Positions 6,676 to 14,161 of a stretch of 16,201 bases of DNA are shown here, one piece after another. Position numbers and translations under genes: made by a program. The notes under the pieces were generated by a model. That model made no database searches. It was not told the origin of the DNA and worked only from the letters and a program-made list of their open reading frames with translations. The DNA is from CAYGTK01 sp964352775. Its GTDB lineage: Bacteria > Bacteroidota > Bacteroidia > Chitinophagales > CAIOSU01. The stretch is from contig CAYGTK010000082.1 in NCBI GenBank assembly GCA_964352775.1, positions 1 through 16,201 on the forward strand. Reading direction: 5' to 3'. Within the stretch, counting starts at the first letter, position 1, and the number at the start of each line of letters is the position of its first letter.

Positions 6676-9151
6676 ACGATATGATATTGGTCAATAACCT
6701 AAAAGCACCTGTAACTCCTGCTGGTAATTCTCGAAAAAAAGAAATGCCTGTAAATACGAAAGTTCCTTTACCATGATCGGCAACTATCAGGCTACCTTGT
6801 AAAGGATCTTCACCAGGATCGTTCATTTCAAATAGCGGTTCATATTTTTCATCCCAAGTTTCAGCAAAATATAATCCACGTTCTTGTACCCAGTTTTCTA
6901 GATCGGCATCAGTAATCTTATTGGGCGCGTTAAATATCGGATGCTTCGCATTCAGCATTTTCATAGTGGCTGTTTCTACCGTTACTCTTCCTCTACCAAG
7001 CTTCATTGGGTATGGACCAATATCATCCGTTAATAATCCTCTTGTAGTTTGATATTGCACTATCATGTTACCTCCAGCGGCAACATAGTTCATCAGTAGT
7101 TCTTTTTTGGCAGGTAACCACTTCTCGGTGTTGTATGCTCTAATACCTATTAATATCGCATCAAACTGGCTCAAGTCTATTTGCCCAATATTATCTTCTG
7201 TTATCGCGGTGATGGAATATCCTATCTGTTCCAGATAAGTACCCACTTCATCGCCAGCACCCATAATGTAGCCTAGTTTATTTCCCGTTGTTTCAAGGTC
7301 CAATTTTAGCAATTTAACAGCCGCAGGCTGCAGTATGGTTTGATAAGGAATGTGGTCATAGTCTATTTCTACCAAGGCAGAAGCGTATGTTTTAGTATCT
7401 ACCGTAAACTTAGGATCCAATTGAAAACTACCGCTTTTCTTACCTGGTGTTACTTTGATCTTCACCAATTTTTCATCGCCAACATTTTCAAATGCAATTG
7501 GCAATTGAGCTGGCTCTGTAGTCCATCCATCAGGTAGATCGAACGAAAGCTCACCTGCTATACCGGCTTTCCATGCCTTAACTGTAAGGGATAGTTCTTT
7601 CGCTTCTTCGCCTGTAAAGAACATAGCTTTGGTATTTGGCGCAAGGGTAATAGCTGGCACCACCTTAACCTCTTTATATAGCTCGCCTTTTACTCTATCT
7701 GTCCATTTATATTGGATAGGCATATCGTAAGTCAGTGCAACTCCACCAATAGTCATACTAATGCTAGCTATCAGCTCAGAAAGTGCAATTGCGGGACCCC
7801 TCATAGCTTGATCCGCAACCTTGTACATGCCTACATTTTCCTGTGCTTGTTTCAACCAGTAAGGTTGAGAGAAGGCCACAGTTTCTGGCACTACTAAAGT
7901 CAGCTCTTCTTGCTGAACTCTATCACGCCCCATTTGCTCAGCTTTCCATTCAATAGCTTGCTTTCCCAATAATGAAACGCTGCTCATCCTAACATCTGTT
8001 CCACTTCTATGTATAGCTTCAGCAGTAAGCTTCAGTTCACCACCTGGTGTTATCATTTCAGCGTCGGCTACTACCTCAAGATACAATCCACTTGCGGCGG
8101 CTATCAACTCCTTTAACTGTTCTAACTTAACGGTTTTCCAATAGCTATCTTTCAAAGTACCTAACACTTTATAGGCTTCCAACAATTCAGGAAGAATTGC
8201 AGATGGATCACCAGCATCAAATTTTGCTAACGCTCTATCTATCGCCTCTTTTGCTTTAGTAGACTTTGGCAATCTAGCCCAAGTTGTTTCTACCCCATCA
8301 AATAAGTCGCCATCAGCCATTTCTCCTTTCACAAATTCCAGATACTCCTTTTGCTCGCCACGTTTCCACGCACTTCCAAATCCTTGGCTTTTGTGCTGAC
8401 TTCTACTATCAGAAGCAATTTCAGAAACTGCCATTCCAAGAGTAGGCAAGTATGCTCCCACATTATACATCACTTTATCGGTAGTATCCATCTCCTCCCC
8501 TGTTCTTCTATAAAACCAAGTCGAGGTATTCCAATACAAACGTTTCGGTTGCCAAATTTCAACAGTTTCTAACTGCCCTGGGTAAGCATCCATATCACCT
8601 GCTAGATCAAAAGCTTTTTCTGCTAAATAAGCCGAAGTAGAATGATGCCCATGTGTAGGGTAGTTATAACTAAGTGGTGGAAAGCGAGTGATGAGTACGT
8701 CAGGTTTTAACTTACGGATAACATATACTAGGTCAGCCAGCACTTGTTCTTCGTCCCAAATGGTTAGTGTCTCTTCATAATTTTTCGAGTAGCCAAAGTC
8801 ATTCGCTCTAGTGAAGTATTGTTGCCCACCATCTTTTTTTCTTGCTGCTAAAAGTTCATTGGTTCTTATTAAACCCAGTTGGCTACCCAGTTCCGTACCT
8901 ATCATATTCTGTCCACCATCGCCACGTGTTAACGAAATATAGCTAGTGCGAATATGCTCATGCTTTGATAAATAGGTTATCAAGCGCGTATTCTCGTCGT
9001 CAGGATGGGCTGCTATATATAGTGCGCTACCAAACGTATTCATACCCTCAAGCATGTGATAAACTTCGGCAGAAGAATAGTGCTTTGGCTGTTGAGCTAG
9101 TAGTACATTAGATAGAACGAATAGCATTGAAAAGAGTAACGAACGTATCAT
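6662..9151 (-). CDS. Secreted PIG-L family deacetylase with C-terminal GATase/ThuA-like domain
   Basis: 829-residue exported protein. The signal peptide is residues 1-19 (ending NVLLA, cut before Gln20). The PIG-L/LmbE domain follows: zinc motif AHPDDEN at 48-54, RGDGGQN at 76-82, and the later histidine motif THGHHSTS at 166-173 (His167, His170), giving the expected His/Asp/His zinc ligands and a catalytic Asp. Family members remove N-acetyl groups from amino sugars such as GlcNAc conjugates. A beta-rich middle has a segment near 525-570 (SFDLPDGW... and VKIKVTPGKK) resembling NEW3-type domains. The last 200 residues (about 622-829) look like a class I glutamine amidotransferase/ThuA-like alpha/beta domain (FDAILIGIRAYN, YVAAGGNMIVQYQ). 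It is first in the trio with the small membrane protein and symporter. Its size and export argue against a cytoplasmic BshB role. The actual substrate is unknown. Confidence 0.88.
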   Translation of the reverse strand: MIRSLLFSMLFVLSNVLLAQQPKHYSSAEVYHMLEGMNTFGSALYIAAHPDDENTRLITYLSKHEHIRTSYISLTRGDGGQNMIGTELGSQLGLIRTNELLAARKKDGGQQYFTRANDFGYSKNYEETLTIWDEEQVLADLVYVIRKLKPDVLITRFPPLSYNYPTHGHHSTSAYLAEKAFDLAGDMDAYPGQLETVEIWQPKRLYWNTSTWFYRRTGEEMDTTDKVMYNVGAYLPTLGMAVSEIASDSRSQHKSQGFGSAWKRGEQKEYLEFVKGEMADGDLFDGVETTWARLPKSTKAKEAIDRALAKFDAGDPSAILPELLEAYKVLGTLKDSYWKTVKLEQLKELIAAASGLYLEVVADAEMITPGGELKLTAEAIHRSGTDVRMSSVSLLGKQAIEWKAEQMGRDRVQQEELTLVVPETVAFSQPYWLKQAQENVGMYKVADQAMRGPAIALSELIASISMTIGGVALTYDMPIQYKWTDRVKGELYKEVKVVPAITLAPNTKAMFFTGEEAKELSLTVKAWKAGIAGELSFDLPDGWTTEPAQLPIAFENVGDEKLVKIKVTPGKKSGSFQLDPKFTVDTKTYASALVEIDYDHIPYQTILQPAAVKLLKLDLETTGNKLGYIMGAGDEVGTYLEQIGYSITAITEDNIGQIDLSQFDAILIGIRAYNTEKWLPAKKELLMNYVAAGGNMIVQYQTTRGLLTDDIGPYPMKLGRGRVTVETATMKMLNAKHPIFNAPNKITDADLENWVQERGLYFAETWDEKYEPLFEMNDPGEDPLQGSLIVADHGKGTFVFTGISFFRELPAGVTGAFRLLTNIISYEQQ

Positions 9152-9168
9152 ATAAACGATTTAGGTCA

Positions 9169-9176
9169 CGAAAATA
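9169..9176 (-). promoter_or_regulatory. Possible -7 element (TATTTTCG) of the PIG-L operon
   Basis: On the - strand TATTTTCG lies 17 bases before the PIG-L ATG, one change from TAnnTTTG, inside the 13-mer ATGCTTATTTTCG that also precedes the T9SS cargo gene. No good -33 box is seen. Together with the promoter at 9253-9283 it fills most of the divergent 153-base gap. Confidence 0.4.
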
Positions 9177-9252
9177 AGCATTACTAAAAAGGCGTTAAGC
9201 AAGATATAGTTCGCAAATGTCTTTCATCCCCCACAAATGCTAAAAACCAACA

Positions 9253-9283
9253 TTTGACCTACACTCTGTATTTCTTAACTTTG
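9253..9283 (+). promoter_or_regulatory. Consensus Bacteroidota promoter for the beta-helix/cytochrome unit
   Basis: TTTG at 9253-9256, then 19 bases, then TAACTTTG at 9276-9283: a full match to the TTTG-N19-TAnnTTTG form used by the Bacteroidota housekeeping sigma factor. The predicted transcript start is near 9289, about 16 bases before the ATG at 9305. Confidence 0.78.
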
Positions 9284-9304
9284 GAATAATCAAAACAATA
9301 CCTC

Positions 9305-10561
9305 ATGAACAATAATGCCCTTATAGCTATCCTTATAGCTACACTTTTTATATGGACCGGGTGTGACGAAGATGACGCTCCAACGCCAGATGCACCCCTA
9401 AACAACAAAGTAACAATCGACGCCTCGGGCGACGTGCAAGATCAAGCGCAGACAGCATTGATAGAAATGGAAAATGGTGATACCATTTATTTTCCTGCAG
9501 GAAGCTATTCTTTCACCAATACGCTATCTGTAGAAGGTAAAGACAGTATTGTAATTCTAGGTGACGGTAGAACTACAACCACACTAAGCTTTGCTGGACA
9601 AACTTCAGGAGCTGAAGGATTGAAAGTAGACAACTGCGATAGAGTTCAGATATTGAACATAACAGTAGCAGATGCCTTGGGTGACGCTGTTAAAACTAAA
9701 GACTGTAACGGTATTAGCTTCATTAATGTAGGTACTGTTTGGACAGGTACTCCTTCAAAAGATAATGGAGCATACGGACTATATCCTGTACTTTGTAATG
9801 ATGTATTGATAGATGGTTGCTACGCTTATGGAGCATCTGATGCTGGTATATATGTTGGTCAAACTAATCGTGCTATAGTTAGAAATTCGATAGCTGAAGG
9901 TAACGTTGCTGGAATTGAGATAGAGAACACCATTGATGCTGACGTTTACGGTAACACAGCTAAAGACAATACTGGTGGTATATTGATATTCGATCTACCA
10001 GGTCTTACCCAGTATGGTAAAAACTGCCGCGTATATGATAACGTGATTGAGAACAACAGTAGAGCGAACTTTGCACCTGCTGGAAATATCGTTGCTAATG
10101 TTCCTTCAGGAACGGGTATTATGATATTAAGTACGGCTGATGTTGAAGTGTTTAACAACACCATTACAAATAACAACCTAATGGGTTTTGGTATAGTTAA
10201 CTACCTGGTGCTAACTGCATTTGGTGAATCAGTTCCTACTGACCCTAACTATGAGACAACACCTAGCAACATTTACATTCACGACAATACCTTCAGCAGA
10301 ACGGAGCAGTTACCTACTAGTTTAGGTTTGGTAGGTATTGCTATTAGTAGTAATTACCCTAATGGTGGCATTGATGATATTTTAGTAGCTGGTGAACTAG
10401 ACTCAGTAAGCACAAACGGTCTATTATGTATCCAGAACAATACTGGCTCGAGCTTTGCTAATTTGGATGTGGAAAATGGCTTTACTAACCCTTCATTTGA
10501 TGCTAATCGCCATGATTGTGTTGGTACAGTTTTACCAGCTATAACTGTTGATGCACCTTAA
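9305..10561 (+). CDS. Parallel beta-helix lipoprotein (partner of SO2930-type cytochrome)
   Basis: 418-residue predicted lipoprotein. A short hydrophobic leader ends at IWTGC, with the lipidated Cys at position 20 and an acidic tail (DEDD) that in Bacteroidota can favour surface export. From about residue 45 it is a right-handed parallel beta-helix: an opening capped by GDTIYFPAGSYSF, then repeated coils such as VQILNITVADALGDAV, VLIDGCYAYGASDAGIYVG, AIVRNSIAEGNVAGIEIEN and VEVFNNTITNNNLMGFGIVN. It fits the beta-helix family that NCBI/TIGRFAM models describe beside a diheme cytochrome (TIGR03805-type). Such folds often bind or cleave polysaccharides, but no lyase catalytic set is evident to me and the role is unknown. 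Its stop is 2 bases before the cytochrome ATG, so the two are surely cotranscribed. Confidence 0.85.
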   Translation: MNNNALIAILIATLFIWTGCDEDDAPTPDAPLNNKVTIDASGDVQDQAQTALIEMENGDTIYFPAGSYSFTNTLSVEGKDSIVILGDGRTTTTLSFAGQTSGAEGLKVDNCDRVQILNITVADALGDAVKTKDCNGISFINVGTVWTGTPSKDNGAYGLYPVLCNDVLIDGCYAYGASDAGIYVGQTNRAIVRNSIAEGNVAGIEIENTIDADVYGNTAKDNTGGILIFDLPGLTQYGKNCRVYDNVIENNSRANFAPAGNIVANVPSGTGIMILSTADVEVFNNTITNNNLMGFGIVNYLVLTAFGESVPTDPNYETTPSNIYIHDNTFSRTEQLPTSLGLVGIAISSNYPNGGIDDILVAGELDSVSTNGLLCIQNNTGSSFANLDVENGFTNPSFDANRHDCVGTVLPAITVDAP

Positions 10562-10563
10562 TT

Positions 10564-11649
10564 ATGAGTTCTAAAAGTTGGCTGACTTTAACGACACTAC
10601 TGCTATTTAGTTTAATAGCTACTACTTCTTCTTGTAACAAATCAGAAGACAACAACAATGGCGTAAACCTTGCCGCTGAACCTTTTGAATGGTTAAGTGA
10701 GTATGGTATCTACGTAAACGAATTGGCTAATATGGAACCTAACTCCGGTGTGGTTCCATATAGCCTAAATTCGACCTTGTTTACCGATTTTTCTCAGAAG
10801 CAGCGTTTCGTTTATATTCCTGATGGACTCTCAGCTACTTACAATGGTGAAAGAGATTTTGAATTTCCTGATGGTAGTATCCTGATAAAGAATTTCTTTT
10901 ATCAGGATGATTTGTCGGACCCCAATTCCTCGAGACAAATAATAGAGACCCGTCTTTTAATGAAGAAAAGTGGTGAATGGGATGCTGAAACCTACGTTTG
11001 GAATAAAGAGCAAACTGATGCCGAACGTAAAATAGCTGGCGGAACTAAAGCTATTAGCTGGATAGATGAGGATGGTATCAACCGTGAAGTTGACTACATA
11101 ATACCTAATAAGAACGAATGTAAAGGTTGCCACGAATACAATGATGACCTAGTTCCTATCGGTCCGAAAGCAAAGCACTTGAATGGCGACTATGAATACG
11201 CCACAGGTACTATGAATCAGATAGAATATTGGCAAAGCAATGGTATGCTAACTGGTGTACCTACAAGCGCTTTACCAAAATTAGCAGTTTGGAACGACCC
11301 TAGTACTGGTAGTTTAGATGAGCGTGCAAGAGCCTATTTAGACATTAACTGTGGTTACTGCCACAACCCTAAAGGGCCCGCCAATAACTCTGGTTTGCAC
11401 CTGGAAGCCGAAGTACAAGACCCTGAGACCTTTGGTATTTGTAAAGGTCCTGTTGCAGCTGGAAAAGGGTCAGGTGGTTTTCAATTTGATATTAAGCCTG
11501 GTCACCCAGAAGAATCCATCTTAGTATTCCGTATGCAGTCAGATGACCCAGAAGTTCGCATGCCCGAATTGGGAAGGAGCACCCAGCATACAGAAGCTGT
11601 TGCCCTTATTAGTGAGTGGATCCGTCAATTACCTGGCGACTGTAATTGA
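10564..11649 (+). CDS. SO2930 family diheme c-type cytochrome lipoprotein
   Basis: 361-residue predicted lipoprotein with two heme c attachment sites. The leader ends at TTSSC with Cys24 as the likely lipidation site. The heme motifs are CKGCH at 186-190 and CGYCH at 263-267, and RMPELG near the C terminus offers a possible Met axial ligand. The whole layout (YSLNSTLFTDFSQKQRFVYIPDG early, GTKAISWIDEDG in the middle, DERARAYLDINCGYCHNPKGPA late) fits the SO2930/HNE_0200 family (TIGR03806-type). Two extra cysteines, 293 and 360, may form a disulfide. It should act in the periplasm or at the outer membrane as an electron carrier or redox enzyme; no substrate is established that I know of. It is coupled to the beta-helix gene. 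The Crp/Fnr gene follows after 24 bases. Confidence 0.88.
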   Translation: MSSKSWLTLTTLLLFSLIATTSSCNKSEDNNNGVNLAAEPFEWLSEYGIYVNELANMEPNSGVVPYSLNSTLFTDFSQKQRFVYIPDGLSATYNGERDFEFPDGSILIKNFFYQDDLSDPNSSRQIIETRLLMKKSGEWDAETYVWNKEQTDAERKIAGGTKAISWIDEDGINREVDYIIPNKNECKGCHEYNDDLVPIGPKAKHLNGDYEYATGTMNQIEYWQSNGMLTGVPTSALPKLAVWNDPSTGSLDERARAYLDINCGYCHNPKGPANNSGLHLEAEVQDPETFGICKGPVAAGKGSGGFQFDIKPGHPEESILVFRMQSDDPEVRMPELGRSTQHTEAVALISEWIRQLPGDCN

Positions 11650-11673
11650 TAAATTCTTAGCTAGCTTTACACT

Positions 11674-12333
11674 ATGAGTATTGTGCACGATGATAAATTG
11701 CTTGCAGTTGTAAAACAGCACTACCCTTCTCTTACGGAACCAGAGCTTTTAAAAGAGTTATCAGAGGTTGGTATGTTAGTTGATCAACCCGCTGCTACTG
11801 CTATGATAGAACCTGGGCAGTACATCAAAAGCATCCCCCTTATCCTAAAAGGTAGTGTACGTATTCTTCGTGAGGATGAGCAGGGTAATGAGTTGTTTCT
11901 TTACTACCTCTACCCTGGCGAAACTTGTGCCATGTCACTTACCTGTTGTATGGCCAACCAAAAGAGCGAGATAAAGGCCATTACGGAAGAGGACACGAAG
12001 ATGATAATGATACCCATTCGCTACTTAGATGAATGGACAGGAAAATACACCAGTTGGAAAAACTTGGTAATGACCACTTATCAGAAACGCTTCAACGAGT
12101 TGATGAATACCATTGACAATATTGCTTTTGCCAAAATGGATGAGCGATTGATCCGTTACCTAAAAGAAAAACAACAAGCTCTTCAAAAAGACCTACTTCC
12201 AATTTCACACCAAGATATAGCACGTGAATTAGGCACTCATCGCGAAGTGATCTCCCGTCTACTGAAGAAAATGGAAAAAGACGGTTTGGTAGAGCTAGGT
12301 AGGAATAAGATCATAATTAAGGAGCAGCTTTAA
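11674..12333 (+). CDS. Crp/Fnr family transcriptional regulator with sensor-domain cysteines
   Basis: 219-residue regulator: an N-terminal cyclic-nucleotide-binding-type beta roll (about 25-125), a dimer helix (about 130-165), and a C-terminal winged helix (175-215). The recognition helix GTHREVISRLL has Arg190, Glu191 and Arg195 in the positions used by E. coli CRP (Arg180, Glu181, Arg185) to read TGTGA, with Ser194 as in FNR. The N-terminal FNR-type iron-sulfur cysteines are absent. Instead Cys85, Cys91 and Cys92 cluster in the ligand region (PGETCAMSLTCCM), where CRP holds cAMP. By eye the CRP Arg82 position is Lys97, so cAMP binding is doubtful. Sulfur or redox sensing by the cysteines is an inference, supported by the two sulfur genes downstream, each with a TGTrA-N6-TCACC site. 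A 24-base gap to the cytochrome gene allows readthrough; TAGCTTTA (11662-11669) is a weak own promoter. Confidence 0.9.
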   Translation: MSIVHDDKLLAVVKQHYPSLTEPELLKELSEVGMLVDQPAATAMIEPGQYIKSIPLILKGSVRILREDEQGNELFLYYLYPGETCAMSLTCCMANQKSEIKAITEEDTKMIMIPIRYLDEWTGKYTSWKNLVMTTYQKRFNELMNTIDNIAFAKMDERLIRYLKEKQQALQKDLLPISHQDIARELGTHREVISRLLKKMEKDGLVELGRNKIIIKEQL

Positions 12334-12338
12334 AGCTG

Positions 12339-12354
12339 TGTAACCTTGCTCACC
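12339..12354 (+). promoter_or_regulatory. CRP-like operator upstream of the SulP gene
   Basis: TGTAA-CCTTGC-TCACC, an imperfect inverted site of the form TGTrA-N6-TCACC. It matches the E. coli CRP consensus TGTGA-N6-TCACA at 8 of 10 fixed positions and the second site in this window (14129-14144) at 9 of 10. It lies 21 bases before a -7-like TACTTTTA and just downstream of the Crp/Fnr gene stop. Likely bound by that regulator; inferred only. Confidence 0.5.
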
Positions 12355-12375
12355 TAAGATATCCCCTCAACACCG

Positions 12376-12383
12376 TACTTTTA
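12376..12383 (+). promoter_or_regulatory. Possible -7 element of the SulP gene
   Basis: TACTTTTA matches TAnnTTTG except the last base. It ends only 7 bases before the ATG, so a transcript from it would be nearly leaderless. No TTTG at -33 is seen; an activator bound at 12339-12354 could replace it. Confidence 0.4.
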
Positions 12384-12390
12384 CTGTCCT

Positions 12391-14133
12391 ATGGATCGTT
12401 TAAAAGGACTGTTCCCAATATCAAAGTGGCTACCAGGATATTCTAAAGAATACTTCCGAGGCGACCTTGTGGCTGGACTTACCGTTGGCGTAATGCTTAT
12501 TCCCCAGGGCATGGCCTATGCTATGTTAGCAGGTTTACCGCCCGTTCATGGATTGTATGCTGCTACTGCCGCACTACTTATCTATACCATCTTTGGTACA
12601 TCACGGCAACTAGCAATTGGCCCAGTTGCCTTAGATTCTCTATTAGTGGCCGTAGCAATAGGAACTTTTGCTAGTAGCGGTACTGCCTCTTATATCACAC
12701 TTACACTTGCCCTCACCCTAATGGTCGGTGTTATCCAAATGCTCTTCGGTATGTTCCGACTGGGTTTTGTGGTTAATCTTCTTTCTAAACCTGTTATTAG
12801 CGGGTTTATGTCAGCTGCTGCACTTATAATAGCTGCAAGTCAATTAAAGCACCTATTAGGGGTTGATATTGGACAGAGTAAATACATCTACGAGGTATTT
12901 TCAGCACTAAGTAAGCAATGGGGAGAGGTGAATTACACTACAGCAGCTATTGGTGTGGTTTCCATAGCTATCATCTTCATCATCAAACGGGTAAATAAGA
13001 AGATACCCTCTCAACTTATTGTAGTAATTCTAGGAACGCTAGTAGTATATCTGCTAGACTTAGGTTCTAATGGAGTCAGCCTTATTCGGGACATTCCTAG
13101 TGGATTGCCTACTCTAGCTTTACCCGAGATAAGCAAAGAGCTGATAAAAGACCTTGGCATTCCTGCTTTAACTATAGCCCTAGTCGCAATACTAGAGGCT
13201 ATTTCCGTAGCAAAGGCCATGCAAGCCAAACATAAAGACCACATCGTTCACCCCAACCAAGAGCTTTTCGCTTTAGGCTTATCTAACACGGTAAGCTCTA
13301 TTTTTCAAGGCTTACCCGTTACAGGAGGCCTATCAAGAAGTGCTGTTAACGACCAAGCTGGTGCAAAAACCAACTTAGCGGGGTTTTTCGCCGCCTTACT
13401 TTTGGTATTGACACTACTAGTACTAACTCCCCTCTTCTATTACTTACCTAAAGCAGTTCTGGCAGCCATTATTATTTCTGCCGTAGTAGGCCTTATTGCC
13501 TTCAAAGAAGCTCAATGGCTTTGGAAGGTAGATAAGCGTGACCTTATTATGCTATTAGTAAGCTTTACGGCTACACTTGCCTTTGGCATTATTGAAGGTA
13601 TCGGTATTGGGGTATTGTTATCACTATCTATGGTTATCTATCGGGCTGCTGCACCTCACATAGCGGTATTAGGTCAGCTACCAGGCACTCGATACTACCG
13701 AAACATCTGTCGTTTCCCAGAAGTGCTCCAAGACCCAGAGATACTCATCATCCGTTTCGATGCACAGTTATTTTTTGCTAACCTGAACTTTTTCACCAAT
13801 CAACTCTCGCTTCAAGAAAGTAAAAAAGGTGACCAGCTCAAACTGATCATATTCAGTGCTGAATCAATGACCACTGTAGATACTAGTGCCCTTAGTATGT
13901 TGAAGGATATGATAACCGAGCATCGTAAGCGAGGCATAACTATTTATTTTGCGAATGTTATTGGCCCTGTTCGTGACTCATTTTATAAAAGCGGATTGAT
14001 GGAACTATTAGGTAAAGAGAGTCTGTTTCTTGATGTGAACAATGCGGTGAATCACTACAAGGGAAACGAAGAGGGAACATTACCCGATGAACGAGCATCA
14101 CAAACCAACGCGACCAAAAAAGTGCGAGTGTGA
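12391..14133 (+). CDS. SulP family inorganic anion transporter with STAS domain
   Basis: 580-residue inner-membrane transporter of the SulP/SLC26 family. The N terminus carries the usual RGDLVAGLTVGVMLIPQGMAYAMLAGLPP (23-51), followed by substrate-site sequence IGPVALDSLLVAVA (76-89) and about a dozen membrane helices up to residue 418. An acidic Glu269 in ILEAISVAKAMQ and the QGLPVTGGLSRSAVN loop (306-320) are family marks. The cytoplasmic STAS domain covers about 434-558, with FSAESMTTVDTSALSML at its core. Members carry sulfate, bicarbonate or other anions, and direction and substrate vary. Beside a persulfide dioxygenase-rhodanese gene, sulfate, sulfite or thiosulfate are plausible, but the sequence does not decide. 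The start at 12391 is fixed by the conserved N terminus. No terminator follows; the next gene has its own promoter and operator. Confidence 0.93.
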   Translation: MDRLKGLFPISKWLPGYSKEYFRGDLVAGLTVGVMLIPQGMAYAMLAGLPPVHGLYAATAALLIYTIFGTSRQLAIGPVALDSLLVAVAIGTFASSGTASYITLTLALTLMVGVIQMLFGMFRLGFVVNLLSKPVISGFMSAAALIIAASQLKHLLGVDIGQSKYIYEVFSALSKQWGEVNYTTAAIGVVSIAIIFIIKRVNKKIPSQLIVVILGTLVVYLLDLGSNGVSLIRDIPSGLPTLALPEISKELIKDLGIPALTIALVAILEAISVAKAMQAKHKDHIVHPNQELFALGLSNTVSSIFQGLPVTGGLSRSAVNDQAGAKTNLAGFFAALLLVLTLLVLTPLFYYLPKAVLAAIIISAVVGLIAFKEAQWLWKVDKRDLIMLLVSFTATLAFGIIEGIGIGVLLSLSMVIYRAAAPHIAVLGQLPGTRYYRNICRFPEVLQDPEILIIRFDAQLFFANLNFFTNQLSLQESKKGDQLKLIIFSAESMTTVDTSALSMLKDMITEHRKRGITIYFANVIGPVRDSFYKSGLMELLGKESLFLDVNNAVNHYKGNEEGTLPDERASQTNATKKVRV

Positions 14134-14144
14134 CTTTTCTCACC
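14129..14144 (+). promoter_or_regulatory. CRP-like operator upstream of the persulfide dioxygenase gene
   Basis: TGTGA-CTTTTC-TCACC matches the CRP consensus TGTGA-N6-TCACA at 9 of 10 fixed positions. It overlaps the SulP stop codon. The centre (14136.5) is about 42-43 bases before the predicted transcript start near 14179, the usual class II activator position. It is exactly 21 bases before the -7 element, as at the SulP promoter. Confidence 0.6.
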
Positions 14145-14161
14145 TTTTTAAGGAAACCACA

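Noticed and set aside
6662..9151. PIG-L protein as the bacillithiol enzyme BshB, linking it to thiol metabolism
   Set aside because: It has a signal peptide, is 829 residues long and carries extra domains, unlike small cytoplasmic BshB; its operon is also separate from the sulfur block.
9152..9304. Small RNA or tRNA in the largest gap
   Set aside because: No stable fold or tRNA features seen; the gap is explained by divergent promoters.
11625..11640. A third TGTrA-N6-TCACC site 21 bases before the weak -7 of the Crp/Fnr gene (autoregulation)
   Set aside because: The bases at the required position do not match either half site.
12326..12337. Palindrome AGCTTTAAAGCT at the end of the Crp/Fnr gene
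   Set aside because: It has no loop or following T-tract for termination, and part of it is coding; probably chance in AT-rich sequence.
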